Assembly: GCA_015059785.1 (NCBI GenBank)
Contig: SUZS01000001.1
Span: forward strand, 124,001 to 188,000
Source of the DNA: Rikenellaceae bacterium
GTDB taxonomy: Bacteria; Bacteroidota; Bacteroidia; Bacteroidales; Rikenellaceae
Reading direction: 5' to 3'
Length of the DNA stretch: 64,000 nt
In this document: one piece after another, positions 1 to 9,577 of the stretch
Layout of the letters: each line of letters opens with the position of its first letter
How positions within the stretch are numbered: position 1 is the stretch's first letter
The notes under the pieces: generated by a model
Databases searched by the model: none
The model's input: the letters and a program-made list of their open reading frames with translations, nothing else
Told to the model about the DNA's origin: nothing
Made by a program: the position numbers and the translations under genes

Positions 1-277
1 CAATAAGCACTGCCGCCACGCGAAGGATACTGTTGATAATTGTTGTGCGGCGCTCCTTAGCTCCATTCTTGTGAATTCTTGACATCACAGCCTCGTAACT
101 ACGACGGGTGTGCAGAGCACTATCCTTGGCATCAATAGCCTCCCACTCCTGGCGCAGAAGCTCGTCCTTTATATCGCTATCCTGACTATCTGTAAACCAA
201 TCCGCAAACTCGCGTGTTACATCATCTGGATACTGATGCAGAAGGTAGTAATTTATTATTCTTTTAATCTTAGACAT
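1..277 (-). CDS. FecR-type anti-sigma factor, N-terminal fragment
   Basis: The gene is cut by the left edge; only about 92 residues from the ATG at 275-277 are visible. The protein begins MSKIKRIINYYLLHQYPD and continues with a charged helical stretch rich in W, E and D (FADWFTD, RQEWEAID), ending at a hydrophobic segment (INSILRVAAVLI) that is probably the start of the membrane span. This layout, an N-terminal cytoplasmic sigma-binding region followed by one membrane helix, is typical of Bacteroidetes FecR anti-sigma proteins, which hold an ECF sigma factor until an outer-membrane transporter signals. The ECF sigma gene lies next to it but is transcribed divergently, whereas such pairs are usually co-directional. 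Identity rests on context plus a short fragment. Confidence 0.6.
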   Translation of the reverse strand, partial: MSKIKRIINYYLLHQYPDDVTREFADWFTDSQDSDIKDELLRQEWEAIDAKDSALHTRRSYEAVMSRIHKNGAKERRTTIINSILRVAAVLI

Positions 278-378
278 ATTCTGTTTACCCTATTGTATAT
301 ATAAGACACAAAACAACAACAATACACCTAATCGCAAAAATTTTTTATCGTTTAGGAGTAAATATTAAATAAAATGTC

Positions 379-386
379 TATATTTG
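379..386 (+). promoter_or_regulatory. -7 element of the ECF sigma gene promoter
   Basis: TATATTTG fits the Bacteroidetes -7 consensus TAnnTTTG and lies 20 bp before the sigma factor ATG. No good TTTG -33 element is present at the usual spacing; only TTTA at 351-354 is near, so the promoter may be weak or need an activator. Confidence 0.4.
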
Positions 387-405
387 TGAGAAAGTGTAAC
401 TACCT

Positions 406-963
406 ATGACCGAGCAATTAGACCAGACGATAATTCGCAGACTCTCTGAGGGTGATCAGAGTGCTTATCGCATTGTGTTTGAGCACTACTTTCCTCGCGT
501 GTGGGAGTTTGTGCGCCGAATTGTCAAGTCGGATGCTGTTGCTGAGGATGTTACACAGGATATCTTCGTAAAAATCTGGGAGCGACGAGAGATGTTCGGC
601 ATTGAGGTGCACTCCTTTAACAACTACATCTATGTTATGTCGCGCAATGCGGCAATCAACGCCCTGCGCCGTAGTGGTCGCATCGCTCCACTTGCCGAGG
701 AGGCTATGGGCAGTGCCTCTCCGCAGTCGCTTGAGGAGGACTACTACGCTCGCGAGAAGGAGCTTATCATCCGCCTCACCGTGTGCCGTATGCCAGAGCA
801 ACGCCGCCGCATATTTGAGATGAGCCGCTATATGGGCTTGGACAACCAGACTATCGCCACCACGCTCAACCTCTCTAAGAAGACAGTTGAGAACCACCTA
901 ACCCTCGCCCTGAGGACCCTCCGTTCGGTGCTTACCGCGTGGAGCGTAATATTCTTTCTTTAG
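406..963 (+). CDS. ECF-type RNA polymerase sigma factor
   Basis: 185 residues, normal for an extracytoplasmic-function sigma-70 factor. Region 2 lies at about residues 10-85 (FEHYFPRVWEFVRRIV, AEDVTQDIFVKIWERR, NNYIYVMSRNAAINALRR) and region 4 at about 125-180 (MPEQRRRIFEMSRYMGLDNQTIA, then the recognition-helix segment LSKKTVENHLTLALRTLR). These are the hallmarks of the Bacteroidetes sigma factors that work with FecR anti-sigma proteins and SusC/TonB transporters to switch on polysaccharide- or iron-uptake genes. The neighbouring FecR-like gene points the other way. The target operon is not visible and probably lies left of the window. Confidence 0.9.
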   Translation: MTEQLDQTIIRRLSEGDQSAYRIVFEHYFPRVWEFVRRIVKSDAVAEDVTQDIFVKIWERREMFGIEVHSFNNYIYVMSRNAAINALRRSGRIAPLAEEAMGSASPQSLEEDYYAREKELIIRLTVCRMPEQRRRIFEMSRYMGLDNQTIATTLNLSKKTVENHLTLALRTLRSVLTAWSVIFFL

Positions 964-1583
964 CTATTAGCTGTTGGCTTGCCTTCGGCAACCCGACCCT
1001 GCTCCGCCTCGGCAATTCAAACAAGTTTGATTGCTCTCGGCTTAATCGCAGCGTTAGCCATTAGCCATTAGCGGGCTAACGCAGTACAGGGAATTTAGTG
1101 AGTTTAAGGAAGTTAGGGAATTTAGAAAAAATTATCCCTAAACTCCTTAATTTCCTTAATCTCCCGATAATTTGCCGTTAGCTAAGGAGCAAAGAGATTG
1201 CTACGCAGTTCGAGGCTGTTTTCGGATTTAGGAAAACTCTCGTAGAGAGTACGATGAAAAATAGAGCCTCACTCAAGCTTGCTTGAAAGTGAATGGCTCT
1301 ATTTTTTGTCGTAATAGCCGCAAGGCTATCCTAAATCCGCATCAGCGTAGAAGAGAAACGAAGTTTTTCACAAAGTTTTTGGCAGGAGTGGTTTTAATCT
1401 TTCTTGCGATGTTATTTGTGAGATGTTTTTTGGAATTTGGTGCGCAAACTCTGCAGTCACATAGCGCGGACTATTTGACAAAGAGGTTGTGCGACAAAAA
1501 CTAAAAACAGCCACAAAGAACGAAGTAAGAAGGGTTAAAACAACTCCTATGCTTTTTTCAAAAAGCGGGCAGTTCGCGTCAGC
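964..1583. repeat. Non-coding region with stacked inverted repeats
   Basis: No convincing gene is present; a 73-codon frame at 1283-1504 has a poor composition and overlaps a hairpin. The region holds three self-complementary blocks. (i) At 964-1080 there are TTAGCC/GCTAA-type motifs, including a doubled TTAGCCATTAGCCATTAG. (ii) At about 1088-1165 an imperfect hairpin is formed by TAAGGAAGTTAGGGA and TCCCTAAACTCCTTA. (iii) At about 1224-1338 a long cruciform-like structure has an outer stem GGATTTAGGA/TCCTAAATCC, an inner stem around AAAATAGAGCC/GGCTCTATTTT and small side hairpins. Related TTAGCC motifs recur at 37118-37240, 41340-41375 and near 50570. Confidence 0.6.
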
Positions 1584-3059
1584 CTACTCTATCTCCCAGT
1601 CGTAGCCGTCTTTGCGGTCCTTGACGCGGATGCCGATAGCGGTGAGGCGGTCGCGGATTTGGTCTGAGAGTGCCCAATTCTTATTTGCCTTAGCCTCAAG
1701 GCGCATATCGAGGAGCATCTCGACAAGTGGTGTTACCATATCCTTGCCACCACCTGCTGTGGCAGCCTTCTCGTCCCTAAGTCCGAGGATGTCGTACACC
1801 CAGCGGTTTACTGTACTCTTGAGCATCTCAAGGTCCTCAGCCGTAGCTGTATGGCTACCGTCAGTAAGAGAGTTGAAAATCTTGACATAGTCAAACAGTG
1901 CGGAGATAACCATTGGAGAGTTAAGGTCGTCAGCCATAGCAGCCTCGCAACGCTCGTTAAGCTCTGCGGCGTTGAAGGTAGATGCAGCGGCAGGCTTTGC
2001 CTTATTGAGTGCCTCAATACCCTTCATAAGTCTATCAAGACCCTTCTCGGCAGCCTGAAGAGCATCGTTTGAGAAGTCAAGGGTTGAGCGGTAGTGCGCC
2101 TGCAGGATAAAGAAGCGCACGGTCATTGGGCTATAGGCCTGCTCAAGGGCTGGGTGCTCTCCGTTGAACATCTGCTCAAGGGTAATAAAGTTGTTATATG
2201 ACTTACCCATCTTCTTGCCGTTGATAGTAATCATATTGTTATGCACCCAGTAGCGAGCAGAGTCGTGACCCAGGGCAGCTGTAGACTGCGCAATCTCGCA
2301 CTCGTGGTGTGGGAACATAAGGTCCATACCACCACCGTGGATATCAAAACGCTCGCCGAGGTACTTGGTACTCATTGCCGAGCACTCCATATGCCAACCT
2401 GGGAAGCCGTCGCTCCAAGGGCTTTTCCAGCGCATAATATGCTCTGGCGAGGCCTTCTTCCAGAGCGCAAAGTCGTATGAGTGTCGCTTATCGCTCTGTC
2501 CATCAAGAGCGCGGGTGTCTGTTACGATATCGTCAAGGTTACGACCCGACAGGCAGCCGTAGTTATACTTCTCGTTATACTTCTCAACATCAAAGTAGAT
2601 AGAGCCGTTAGACTCATACGCAAGGCCCTCATTAAGGATGCGCTCAACGAAGTCTATCTGCTCCATAATATGTCCCGAAGCGTGTGGCTCAATAGATGGG
2701 CTAAGCACGCCGAGCATATCCATATACTTGTGGTAACGCTCTGTGTAGTAGTGCGCTACCTCCATAGGCTCAAGCTGCTCAAGGCGAGCCTTCTTTGCGA
2801 TTTTATCCTCGCCCTCGTCGGCATCGTGCTCAAGGTGGCCCACATCGGTTATATTACGCACATAGCGCACCTTATACCCCTCAGCCTGCAGGTAGCGGAA
2901 CAGAAGGTCAAAAGTAATTGCTGGGCGAGTGTGTCCCAAGTGTGGATCGCCATAGACAGTAGGTCCGCAGACATACATACCTACGCGGCCAGGATTGATA
3001 GTCTCAAACGCCTCCTTACGGCGTGTGAGGGTGTTGTAGAGTGTTAGTGTCGGTTTCAT
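1584..3059 (-). CDS. cysS: Cysteinyl-tRNA synthetase
   Basis: 491 residues when started at the ATG at 3057-3059 ([19 protein letters not shown]). A start 39 bp upstream is open but would overlap the end of the preceding gene and add residues unlike the family. The class I signature is clear: zinc ligand Cys31 in [16 protein letters not shown] at residues 40-43, the zinc-site segment WHMECSAMS, and the KMSKS-type loop [10 protein letters not shown]. The C-terminal DALR-like and anticodon-binding part ends in [13 protein letters not shown]. The enzyme charges tRNA-Cys in the cytoplasm. It begins 7 bp after the DUF2723 gene stop, so the two are probably co-transcribed from the promoter at 6296-6326. 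Confidence 0.97.
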   Translation of the reverse strand: MKPTLTLYNTLTRRKEAFETINPGRVGMYVCGPTVYGDPHLGHTRPAITFDLLFRYLQAEGYKVRYVRNITDVGHLEHDADEGEDKIAKKARLEQLEPMEVAHYYTERYHKYMDMLGVLSPSIEPHASGHIMEQIDFVERILNEGLAYESNGSIYFDVEKYNEKYNYGCLSGRNLDDIVTDTRALDGQSDKRHSYDFALWKKASPEHIMRWKSPWSDGFPGWHMECSAMSTKYLGERFDIHGGGMDLMFPHHECEIAQSTAALGHDSARYWVHNNMITINGKKMGKSYNNFITLEQMFNGEHPALEQAYSPMTVRFFILQAHYRSTLDFSNDALQAAEKGLDRLMKGIEALNKAKPAAASTFNAAELNERCEAAMADDLNSPMVISALFDYVKIFNSLTDGSHTATAEDLEMLKSTVNRWVYDILGLRDEKAATAGGGKDMVTPLVEMLLDMRLEAKANKNWALSDQIRDRLTAIGIRVKDRKDGYDWEIE

Positions 3060-3066
3060 ATTGTTA

Positions 3067-6000
3067 CTATTTACTATTTTCTGTTGTTGTGTCGGCATCT
3101 GGATTCATAAGGTCCTCATCTGTAAGGCCAAACGCCTCGCGGTAGTACTCGTTAAAGCTACGCACCACCTCCTTACGGTCAGCAAGGCCGGCAAGGTAGT
3201 AGAGCTCGGAGAGCTCGCCCAACTTCTCGTCTATAATATCTGTCACAAGGTCGCCATAGAAGCCGTCAAACTGGAGGTAGTACTCAATATACCCTATCAG
3301 CGTGTCGGCATAGGCCATCAGCAGAGCATCGCCCTTCTCATCAGCACCAAGAGAGTAGTAGCCCTCAAGGAACGGATAGGTATTCTCCATTGTAAAGCGC
3401 ACCTGAGAGATTGGCAGCACCTCAAGACCTCGGTCAAGGAGCTCCTCCGCCCTATCATACTGCTGCTGGAAGATATACTGCTTAGCCACGCGAGCAAAGG
3501 CCTCACGGGTGCGGGCAACCATAATATTGTGCTGCATAAAGGAGTCTACATAGACCTTCGGATTACTTACTCCGCCATACTTTGCCTTATTCATAAGCAC
3601 ATCGTAGGCGTAGTCTGCATCTACACGACCCACCTCCCAGCTATCCTGCAGTGGAGTGAGAATAGGCACAAAGCGGTAAGCATATCCGTCAAACTGAAGG
3701 TAGTCCACAAGTCCAAAGGCGTTGAGCATATAGGCCTGCGTGAAGTATATAGGTCGCTTCCAGTCAAAGTTTGCGAACATATCGAGCAGCATAAGCTCCG
3801 AGCGAGAGAGTGAACTCTTCTTGAGGTTTATGTAGACCGTATCTACCATAAGATCGCGGTCCGACTCCTTGACAATGCCCGAAGCAATAGCCGCATCCTT
3901 ATCCACAGGCAGGGCTATTTGCTTTGTAGGGATAAAGTCCACAGGCTCGTCCATGCCGATGTCGTACTTTGTGCGGGCGTCGTTGCTGCGGATAAACTCC
4001 ATAACCTCCTTAGCATCTACCGCCCTCTCAAGCTTGTCAATAACTGGTATCCAGTCGTTTACAAAGGTATACTTCTCGCGTGGCAGTGAGAATGGAATGC
4101 CATCAGCAGCGTTAGCCTTACACTTCATCTCGTCCACATACCACTCGCCATCAAGGTAGCTACTGTTCATTATGCGGATATCAGGTCGAAGACCATCTAC
4201 CTCCTGCGCAAACCAGAGCGGGAAGGTGTCGTTGTCGCCATAGTTGACAATTATCGGGCTTACACCCTCTTTTTGGATAACGGAGTTAAGGTAGTTATGT
4301 CCCGAGTCGCGCGCCCAAGTTCTGCCAGAGCGGTCGTGGTCGTCCCAGTTCTCGGCGCATAGGATGCCTGGCACAACGGCAGCAATAGCCACTGCCACAA
4401 GTGCCGCAGCCCTCTGATTGCGCTTCATAAGATTGCTCAGAGCATCGTATATAGCCAGCACGCCAAGGCCTATCCACATACTGAAGGCGTAGAAGGAGCC
4501 TGCATATACATAGTCTCGCTCGCGCACCTCACCAGGCGAAGAGTTGAAGTAGACAACAAGGGCGATACCCATCATCACAAAGAGCCACATAACGATAGTA
4601 AAGCCTCGCTTGTCGCGGTTGAGCTGATATATAAGACCCACAAGACCGAGGATAAATGGCAGGAAGTAGTAGGTGTTCCTTGCTCGGTTATTCTCCATCT
4701 CGGCAGGAAGGTTATCCTGCGGACCAAGGTAGAGCTGGTCTATAAAGTCAATACCCGAGAGCCAGTTGCCATGTGTCAGGGTAACATTCTCAGCCTGGAT
4801 ATCATCCTGACGGCCCACGAAATTCCAGAGGAAATATCGCCAGTACATATAGTTGAGCTGGTAGGAGAAGAAGTAGTGCAGATTCTCCATAAAGGTAGGC
4901 TCAACAATAGTCTTGGTCTCATATCCGTCATAGTAGCGCACCGCCTTGCCGTAGTCCATAACTGTCTGACGCTGAGGACGGCCGCTCTCATCGCGCACGA
5001 TATTTCCCTCCTCGTCACGCACAAAATCCTCCTTGGTGCGGTAGGCCGCCCACGGCTTGTAGTCGTGCTCCTTCTTCAGGTAGTTCCACATACGCGGGAA
5101 CAGGTGCATAAAGCGGTCTGGATAGAGATACTTATCTACCGTCGTCAGCTCATCGTACTTCTCAGTTTTAGGGTTGTAGTTGTAGACCGTTTTCTCGGTA
5201 TAGCTCTCTATCGGCGCGGCATAAGATGCTCCATAAATCAGCGGGCGGTTGCCATACTGGTCGCGGTTAAGCACAGATAGCAACGCGGCAGGGTTATTTG
5301 GATTGTTGGAGTTCATCGGCGGATTGGCTATCGCACGAATAGTAACAGAGGCGTACGACGAGAAGCCGAGCATAATCATCGTCACGCATACGGCAATCAT
5401 ATTCCACACCCTGCGTCCGCGCGTGTGGGTGTAGTAGACCGCCCAGCCAAGAGCTACAAACATAAGCAGCACAAAGACCACGATACCAGTGTTTACAGGC
5501 AGTCCCAGACTATTTACAAACCATATATCTATGTGCATACCGATAAGAACGGTATACGGGATGATTATTCCGTTGATAGCCAGCAGTATAGCACCCGCAA
5601 TAAGGGTCGCATAGATAAGTCCCTTCCAAGTTACTCTCTTAGCTGTGCGGAAGTAGTAGATAAACACCAACGCAGGGATAGTGAGCAGGTTGAGAATATG
5701 CACACCAATGCTAAGTCCCATAAGGTAGGCTATAAGGATAATCCAACGCCACGAGTGGTTGCTCTCAGCCTCCTCCTCCCAACAGAGCATCAGCCATACA
5801 ACAAGAGCTGTAAACATAGACGAGAGGGCATATACCTCACCCTCAACAGCCGAAAACCAGAAGGTGTCAGTAAATGTGTATGCCAACGCACCAATAGCTC
5901 CTGCACCCAACACAGCATAAGCCTTAGCCTCCGTAAACTCCTGACCACCACGAGTATATAGTCGGCGGGCAATATGCGTAATAGTCCAAAAGAGGAAAAG

Positions 6001-6276
6001 AATACAGAACGCACTTGCAAGGGCATTCATACCATTAACCATATGCGGTACATAGTATGGCGAGGGGGCAAACATCGTCGCTACACGCGCAAGGAGCATA
6101 AATAGCGGTGCACCTGGCGGATGCCCCACCTCAAGTTTGTACGAGGTAGCTATAAACTCCGAGCAGTCCCACAAGCTCGTACTCGGCTCTATAGTAAGCA
6201 GATAGACCAATGCTGCAATAGCAAAAACAGCCCATCCAACCCACCTATTCAGTCTCTTAAATCTCAGCAAATCCAT
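3067..6276 (-). CDS. DUF2723 family large membrane protein
   Basis: 1069 residues. The first ~370 residues carry many hydrophobic helices ([49 protein letters not shown]), followed by a large hydrophilic part with further helices around residues 540-660. The N-terminus has the conserved motif [22 protein letters not shown], characteristic of DUF2723 proteins, which resemble protein O-mannosyl/GT-C glycosyltransferases and TMEM260. The acidic WDCSEF-type motif sits where GT-C enzymes place a catalytic Asp/Glu. The C-terminal ~350 residues look like a soluble TPR-like region. In Bacteroidetes these proteins are proposed to act in extracytoplasmic protein glycosylation; substrate specificity here is unknown. 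It lies directly upstream of cysS. Confidence 0.88.
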   Translation of the reverse strand: MDLLRFKRLNRWVGWAVFAIAALVYLLTIEPSTSLWDCSEFIATSYKLEVGHPPGAPLFMLLARVATMFAPSPYYVPHMVNGMNALASAFCILFLFWTITHIARRLYTRGGQEFTEAKAYAVLGAGAIGALAYTFTDTFWFSAVEGEVYALSSMFTALVVWLMLCWEEEAESNHSWRWIILIAYLMGLSIGVHILNLLTIPALVFIYYFRTAKRVTWKGLIYATLIAGAILLAINGIIIPYTVLIGMHIDIWFVNSLGLPVNTGIVVFVLLMFVALGWAVYYTHTRGRRVWNMIAVCVTMIMLGFSSYASVTIRAIANPPMNSNNPNNPAALLSVLNRDQYGNRPLIYGASYAAPIESYTEKTVYNYNPKTEKYDELTTVDKYLYPDRFMHLFPRMWNYLKKEHDYKPWAAYRTKEDFVRDEEGNIVRDESGRPQRQTVMDYGKAVRYYDGYETKTIVEPTFMENLHYFFSYQLNYMYWRYFLWNFVGRQDDIQAENVTLTHGNWLSGIDFIDQLYLGPQDNLPAEMENNRARNTYYFLPFILGLVGLIYQLNRDKRGFTIVMWLFVMMGIALVVYFNSSPGEVRERDYVYAGSFYAFSMWIGLGVLAIYDALSNLMKRNQRAAALVAVAIAAVVPGILCAENWDDHDRSGRTWARDSGHNYLNSVIQKEGVSPIIVNYGDNDTFPLWFAQEVDGLRPDIRIMNSSYLDGEWYVDEMKCKANAADGIPFSLPREKYTFVNDWIPVIDKLERAVDAKEVMEFIRSNDARTKYDIGMDEPVDFIPTKQIALPVDKDAAIASGIVKESDRDLMVDTVYINLKKSSLSRSELMLLDMFANFDWKRPIYFTQAYMLNAFGLVDYLQFDGYAYRFVPILTPLQDSWEVGRVDADYAYDVLMNKAKYGGVSNPKVYVDSFMQHNIMVARTREAFARVAKQYIFQQQYDRAEELLDRGLEVLPISQVRFTMENTYPFLEGYYSLGADEKGDALLMAYADTLIGYIEYYLQFDGFYGDLVTDIIDEKLGELSELYYLAGLADRKEVVRSFNEYYREAFGLTDEDLMNPDADTTTENSK

Positions 6277-6295
6277 AGTTATCCAAAATATCGTA

Positions 6296-6326
6296 CAAAG
6301 GTAGTAAAAGTTTTGAGGTTTGCAAA
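6296..6326 (-). promoter_or_regulatory. Promoter of the DUF2723-cysS operon
   Basis: On the minus strand a -33 TTTG (complement of 6323-6326) and a -7 TACCTTTG (complement of 6296-6303) are separated by 19 bp, matching the Bacteroidetes primary sigma consensus. The element is about 20 bp upstream of the ATG. Confidence 0.75.
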
Positions 6327-6390
6327 ATTCAGCCCAAACAGTTTGAACGGTATTAAATAATAAGTCCGCAAAAAACGATCTTAGCTTAAT

Positions 6391-6570
6391 TTTTTTTGCA
6401 CGACCGAACCATAAGTCCCCCTCACAGGATGGGATTTAGGGGGGTAGCATATGTCAACTAAAAAGGGGAAGATGAAGCTGTTTTTTTGCACGACCGAACC
6501 ATAAGTCCCCCTCACAGGAGGGGGATTTAGGGGGTGGGTAACATATGCCAACTAAAAAGGGGAGATGAAA
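6391..6570. repeat. Two tandem 90-bp repeat units next to tRNA-Gln
   Basis: Unit 1 (6391-6480) and unit 2 (6481-6570) both begin TTTTTTTGCACGACCGAACC and continue with a CCCCCTCACAGG-type hairpin, GGATTTAGGGG, and AACTAAAAAGGGG followed by AGATGAA. They differ by a few substitutions and small indels. Unit 2 runs into the terminator hairpin of tRNA-Gln, so unit 1 looks like a duplicated copy of the tRNA downstream flank. Confidence 0.85.
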
Positions 6571-6591
6571 TTCATCTCCCCCTTTTTAGTT
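6550..6591 (-). terminator. Terminator of tRNA-Gln
   Basis: A near-perfect palindrome (arms AACTAAAAAGGGG-AGATGAA and its complement) starts at the 3' end of tRNA-Gln. Read on the minus strand it is a strong hairpin followed by a T-rich stretch, so it should end the tRNA transcript. Confidence 0.7.
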
Positions 6592-6660
6592 GGGCTACCA
6601 GGATTCGAACCTAGAATGACAGGACCAGAATCTGTAGTGTTACCATTACACCATAGCCCA
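6590..6660 (-). tRNA. tRNA-Gln (anticodon CTG)
   Basis: The minus strand folds into a cloverleaf: acceptor TGGGCTA/TAGCCCA with discriminator A, D-arm GTGT-loop-ACAC, anticodon stem ACAG/CTGT with CTG in the loop TTCTGGT, and T-arm containing GGTTCGAATCC. An A-C opposition closes the anticodon stem at the loop side. CCA is not encoded. The promoter is at 6671-6701 and a terminator follows immediately. Confidence 0.93.
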
Positions 6661-6670
6661 ATTGCGAGTG

Positions 6671-6701
6671 CAAAAGTACAACATTTTTTTTCTTTTGCAA
6701 A
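6671..6701 (-). promoter_or_regulatory. Promoter of tRNA-Gln
   Basis: Minus-strand TTTG (complement of 6698-6701), 19-bp spacer, TACTTTTG (complement of 6671-6678), 11 bp before the mature tRNA 5' end. Confidence 0.75.
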
Positions 6702-6771
6702 GTTTTTTCAAAAAAAAGTGCTATTTTTGTTAAAATTTTTTGTCGAACAACAATTTTAATGCTATAAACTT

Positions 6772-8031
6772 ATGAATATTAAACTTCGTTTAACGGTGAT
6801 GAACTTCCTGCAGTTCGCCGTTTGGGGCTCGTACCTAACATCTATGGGTACATACCTTTTTGGCATAGGTTTAGCTGAGAATATCGGACTATTCTACGCT
6901 ATGCAGGGTATTGTATCTCTATTTATGCCAGCTCTGATTGGTATTGTTGCTGACCGTTGGGTGCAGGCGCAAAAGTTGCTCGGCATCTGTCATCTGTTAG
7001 CAGCTGCATTTATGGCGGCAACGGGATATTATGCCCTGACTGCTCCTCAGGTTGAGTTTGGTACGCTATTTACGCTCTACTCGCTTAGCGTAGCATTCTA
7101 CATGCCTACTTTGGGTCTTAGTAACTCGGTGGCATATACTGGTCTTGGCAGTGCGGGACTTGATACAGTAAAGCACTTCCCACCGATTCGCATCTGGGGT
7201 ACTATAGGTTTTATTTGTGCGATGTGGTGCTGTGACCTCTCTGGTTTCCAATCTACAGCATGGCAGTTTATCCAGAGCGCTACTATTGGTGTTGTGTTGG
7301 GCTTGTACGCCTTTACAATGCCACAGTGCCCTACAAACAAGTCTAACAATAAGAAGTCGCTTGTAGAGGCGTTAGGTCTTAATGCCTTTGCGCTCTTTAA
7401 GCAGAAGAAGATGGCGCTGTTCTTTATCTTCTCCGTTCTTCTTGGTGTGTCGTTGCAGATTACAAACGGCTTTGCAAATCCATTTATCTCAGACTTTGGT
7501 CAGGTGGCAGAGTATGCAAATACCTTCGGTGTTCAGCATGCTAACATCCTTATTTCGCTCTCGCAGGTGTCAGAGACCCTCTGCATACTGCTCATCCCAT
7601 TCTGTCTTAAGCGTTTTGGTATTAAAAAGGTTATGCTGATGGCTATGTTTGCATGGGTGCTCCGCTTTGGACTCTTCGGACTTGGTAATCCAGGTGCGGG
7701 CGTGTGGATGTTCCTGCTCTCAATGATTGTTTATGGTGTAGCATTCGACTTCTTTAATGTCTCTGGCTCTCTGTTTGTGGACAAGGAGACCGACGAGTCA
7801 CTCCGCTCATCAGCGCAGGGTTTGTTTATTATGATGACAAACGGTATCGGTGCTACTATAGGCACACTGGGTGCGCAGCAGGTTATAAACCACTTTGTGG
7901 GCGACAGCGCTGGCGTAGCTCGTATGGAGGGTTGGTCACACTCTTGGCTTATCTTTGCCGCCTATGCTCTTGTTGTGGCACTGCTCTTTGCTCTTGTGTT
8001 CAAGTATAAGCACGAGCCAGAGAAGGCGTAA
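6772..8031 (+). CDS. Nucleoside:H+ symporter, MFS (NupG/XapB-like)
   Basis: 419 residues with about 12 hydrophobic helices. The start MNIKLRLTVMNFLQFAVWGSYL with G-Y-L and the motif GIVADRWVQAQKLLG after helix 2 (MFS motif A position) match the nucleoside:H+ symporter family represented by NupG and XapB. Internal support comes from YMPTLGLSNSVAYTGL and KHFPPIRIWGTIGF, both typical of that family. It should import nucleosides across the inner membrane using the proton gradient. It is a single-gene unit ending at a shared bidirectional terminator opposite metK. A short -7-like TATTTTTG lies near 6722, but the -33 spacing is not ideal. Confidence 0.88.
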   Translation: MNIKLRLTVMNFLQFAVWGSYLTSMGTYLFGIGLAENIGLFYAMQGIVSLFMPALIGIVADRWVQAQKLLGICHLLAAAFMAATGYYALTAPQVEFGTLFTLYSLSVAFYMPTLGLSNSVAYTGLGSAGLDTVKHFPPIRIWGTIGFICAMWCCDLSGFQSTAWQFIQSATIGVVLGLYAFTMPQCPTNKSNNKKSLVEALGLNAFALFKQKKMALFFIFSVLLGVSLQITNGFANPFISDFGQVAEYANTFGVQHANILISLSQVSETLCILLIPFCLKRFGIKKVMLMAMFAWVLRFGLFGLGNPGAGVWMFLLSMIVYGVAFDFFNVSGSLFVDKETDESLRSSAQGLFIMMTNGIGATIGTLGAQQVINHFVGDSAGVARMEGWSHSWLIFAAYALVVALLFALVFKYKHEPEKA

Positions 8032-8050
8032 TATACTCTATAATAATAGA

Positions 8051-8091
8051 GTAAGAGCCGTACTCCGATTGAAGTGCGGCTCTTACTTTTG
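8051..8091. terminator. Bidirectional terminator between the nucleoside transporter and metK
   Basis: GTAAGAGCCGTACT (8051-8064) pairs with AGTGCGGCTCTTAC (8073-8086) with one mismatch, followed by CTTTTGT. It lies between two convergent genes. Confidence 0.8.
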
Positions 8092-8105
8092 TGCTTATCA
8101 GTATT

Positions 8106-9353
8106 TTACAAACCAAACTCAGTCTTGATATCCTCCACAGCGTCAAGCTTCTCCCAGCCGAAGAACTCAACCTCGCGAGTAACCTCCACGCCATTCTCAA
8201 TAAAGACAACTAGCTTTGTGTAAGGGCGGTTGCCGAAGTGACCATATGAAGCGGTAGCCTCAAAAATAGGGTTCTTAAGACCATAGCGGCGAACTATGCT
8301 TGCAGGACGAAGGTCAAAGAGCTTTGCTATGCGACGAGCAATCTCTCCCTCGCTGATTGACAGGTGATTAGTGCCGTAAGTATCAACATATACCGATAGT
8401 GGCTCGGCAATACCGATGGCGTAGCTCAGCTGTACCAGAACCTCGTCTGCAACGCCTGCTGCGACCATATTCTTTGCAATATGGCGAGCGGCATAGGCAG
8501 CACTGCGGTCAACCTTAGATGAGTCCTTGCCAGAGAATGCGCCACCTCCGTGTGCACCACGACCACCGTAGGTATCTACAATAATCTTACGGCCAGTAAG
8601 ACCAGTATCTCCGTGAGGGCCACCGATAACAAACTTGCCAGTAGGGTTTACATGCAGGATATAGTCGTCGCCAATAAGAGCGGCCAACTCGTCGTGTGCG
8701 CGCTCAAGGCGTGCCTTTACGCGTGGAACGAGTATTGTGCGAACATCCTCCTTAATCTGCGGAGCATCTACATCCTCGTCGTGCTGTGTAGAGACAACGA
8801 TAGTATGCACGCGCAGTGGGTGGCGGTTATCGTCATACTCAATAGTCACCTGACTCTTTGCATCTGGGCGTAGGTAGGTCATTATTTTGCCCTCGCGGCG
8901 GATATCTGCAAGCTCCTTAAGGATTACATGCGACAGAATAAGCGTTGCAGGCATAAGCTCGCGGCTCTCGCGCGTTGCGTAGCCAAACATAATGCCCTGG
9001 TCGCCAGCGCCTTGCTCCTCCTCTGTGGCACGAACAACGCCCTGATTAATATCTGAGCTCTGCTCGTGAATAGCCGAGAGAATGCCGCACGAAGCAGCAT
9101 CAAACTGATACTCACTGCGGTTGTAGCCTATGCGGTCAATAACGCGGCGGGCTGTCTGCTGAATATCGACATAAGCCTCTGAGCGTACCTCGCCCGCAAC
9201 TACAACAAGGCCTGTAGTGCAGAGAGTCTCGCAAGCGACCTTTGACTCTGGGTCACGGCGAAGAAACTCGTCAAGGATGGCATCTGAAATCTGATCTGAA
9301 ACCTTATCTGGATGTCCCTCGGACACAGACTCGGAAGTAAACAAAAATCCCAT
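8106..9353 (-). CDS. metK: S-adenosylmethionine synthetase
   Basis: 415 residues from the ATG at 9351-9353 ([17 protein letters not shown]); a TTG three codons upstream is less likely. Family hallmarks are [12 protein letters not shown] at the ATP/Mg site, the signature [12 protein letters not shown], the phosphate-binding loop [16 protein letters not shown] and [18 protein letters not shown]. The enzyme makes S-adenosylmethionine from methionine and ATP in the cytoplasm and supplies the methyl donor to the window's methyltransferases. It is monocistronic, transcribed from the promoter at 9482-9513 with a ~120-nt leader. I see no known SAM riboswitch in that leader. It is longer than the E. 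coli enzyme (384 residues), with insertions typical of Bacteroidetes. Confidence 0.97.
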   Translation of the reverse strand: MGFLFTSESVSEGHPDKVSDQISDAILDEFLRRDPESKVACETLCTTGLVVVAGEVRSEAYVDIQQTARRVIDRIGYNRSEYQFDAASCGILSAIHEQSSDINQGVVRATEEEQGAGDQGIMFGYATRESRELMPATLILSHVILKELADIRREGKIMTYLRPDAKSQVTIEYDDNRHPLRVHTIVVSTQHDEDVDAPQIKEDVRTILVPRVKARLERAHDELAALIGDDYILHVNPTGKFVIGGPHGDTGLTGRKIIVDTYGGRGAHGGGAFSGKDSSKVDRSAAYAARHIAKNMVAAGVADEVLVQLSYAIGIAEPLSVYVDTYGTNHLSISEGEIARRIAKLFDLRPASIVRRYGLKNPIFEATASYGHFGNRPYTKLVVFIENGVEVTREVEFFGWEKLDAVEDIKTEFGL

Positions 9354-9481
9354 AGTGTTCAATCTTTAATCATTAACATTCAACAAAAAACACGGGGAGG
9401 CGACTGTAAAATAAAGAATTGCTGGTTTAGCGATTTTTTATTGTGGTTGCAAGCAGTCCAAATCTCTCCACATTTGCGGCG

Positions 9482-9513
9482 CAAAGATAGTGATAAATGT
9501 TGAGAGTGCCAAA
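9482..9513 (-). promoter_or_regulatory. metK promoter
   Basis: Minus-strand TTTG (complement of 9510-9513), 20-bp spacer, TATCTTTG (complement of 9482-9489). It is back to back with the peptidase promoter at 9515-9545. Confidence 0.8.
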
Positions 9514-9514
9514 T

Positions 9515-9545
9515 TTTGCGGTTTGTAAAATCTTTATTAACTTTA
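9515..9545 (+). promoter_or_regulatory. Promoter of the subtilisin-like lipoprotein operon
   Basis: TTTG at 9515-9518, 19-bp spacer, TAACTTTA at 9538-9545 (one base off TAnnTTTG), 32 bp before the ATG. It diverges from the metK promoter with only 1 bp between the -33 elements. Confidence 0.6.
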
Positions 9546-9577
9546 CGGCGGAATATTGACTAAAAAAATAGATACTT

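Noticed and set aside
1283..1504. 73-codon frame downstream of the sigma factor
   Set aside because: It overlaps the long hairpin, has an odd composition and no family resemblance, so it is treated as non-coding.
3061..3813. 250-codon frame on the plus strand inside the DUF2723 gene
   Set aside because: It is the antisense shadow of a well-supported gene; no independent motif.
9354..9481. SAM riboswitch in the metK leader
   Set aside because: No conserved SAM-I, SAM-II or related core could be recognised in this ~120-nt leader.
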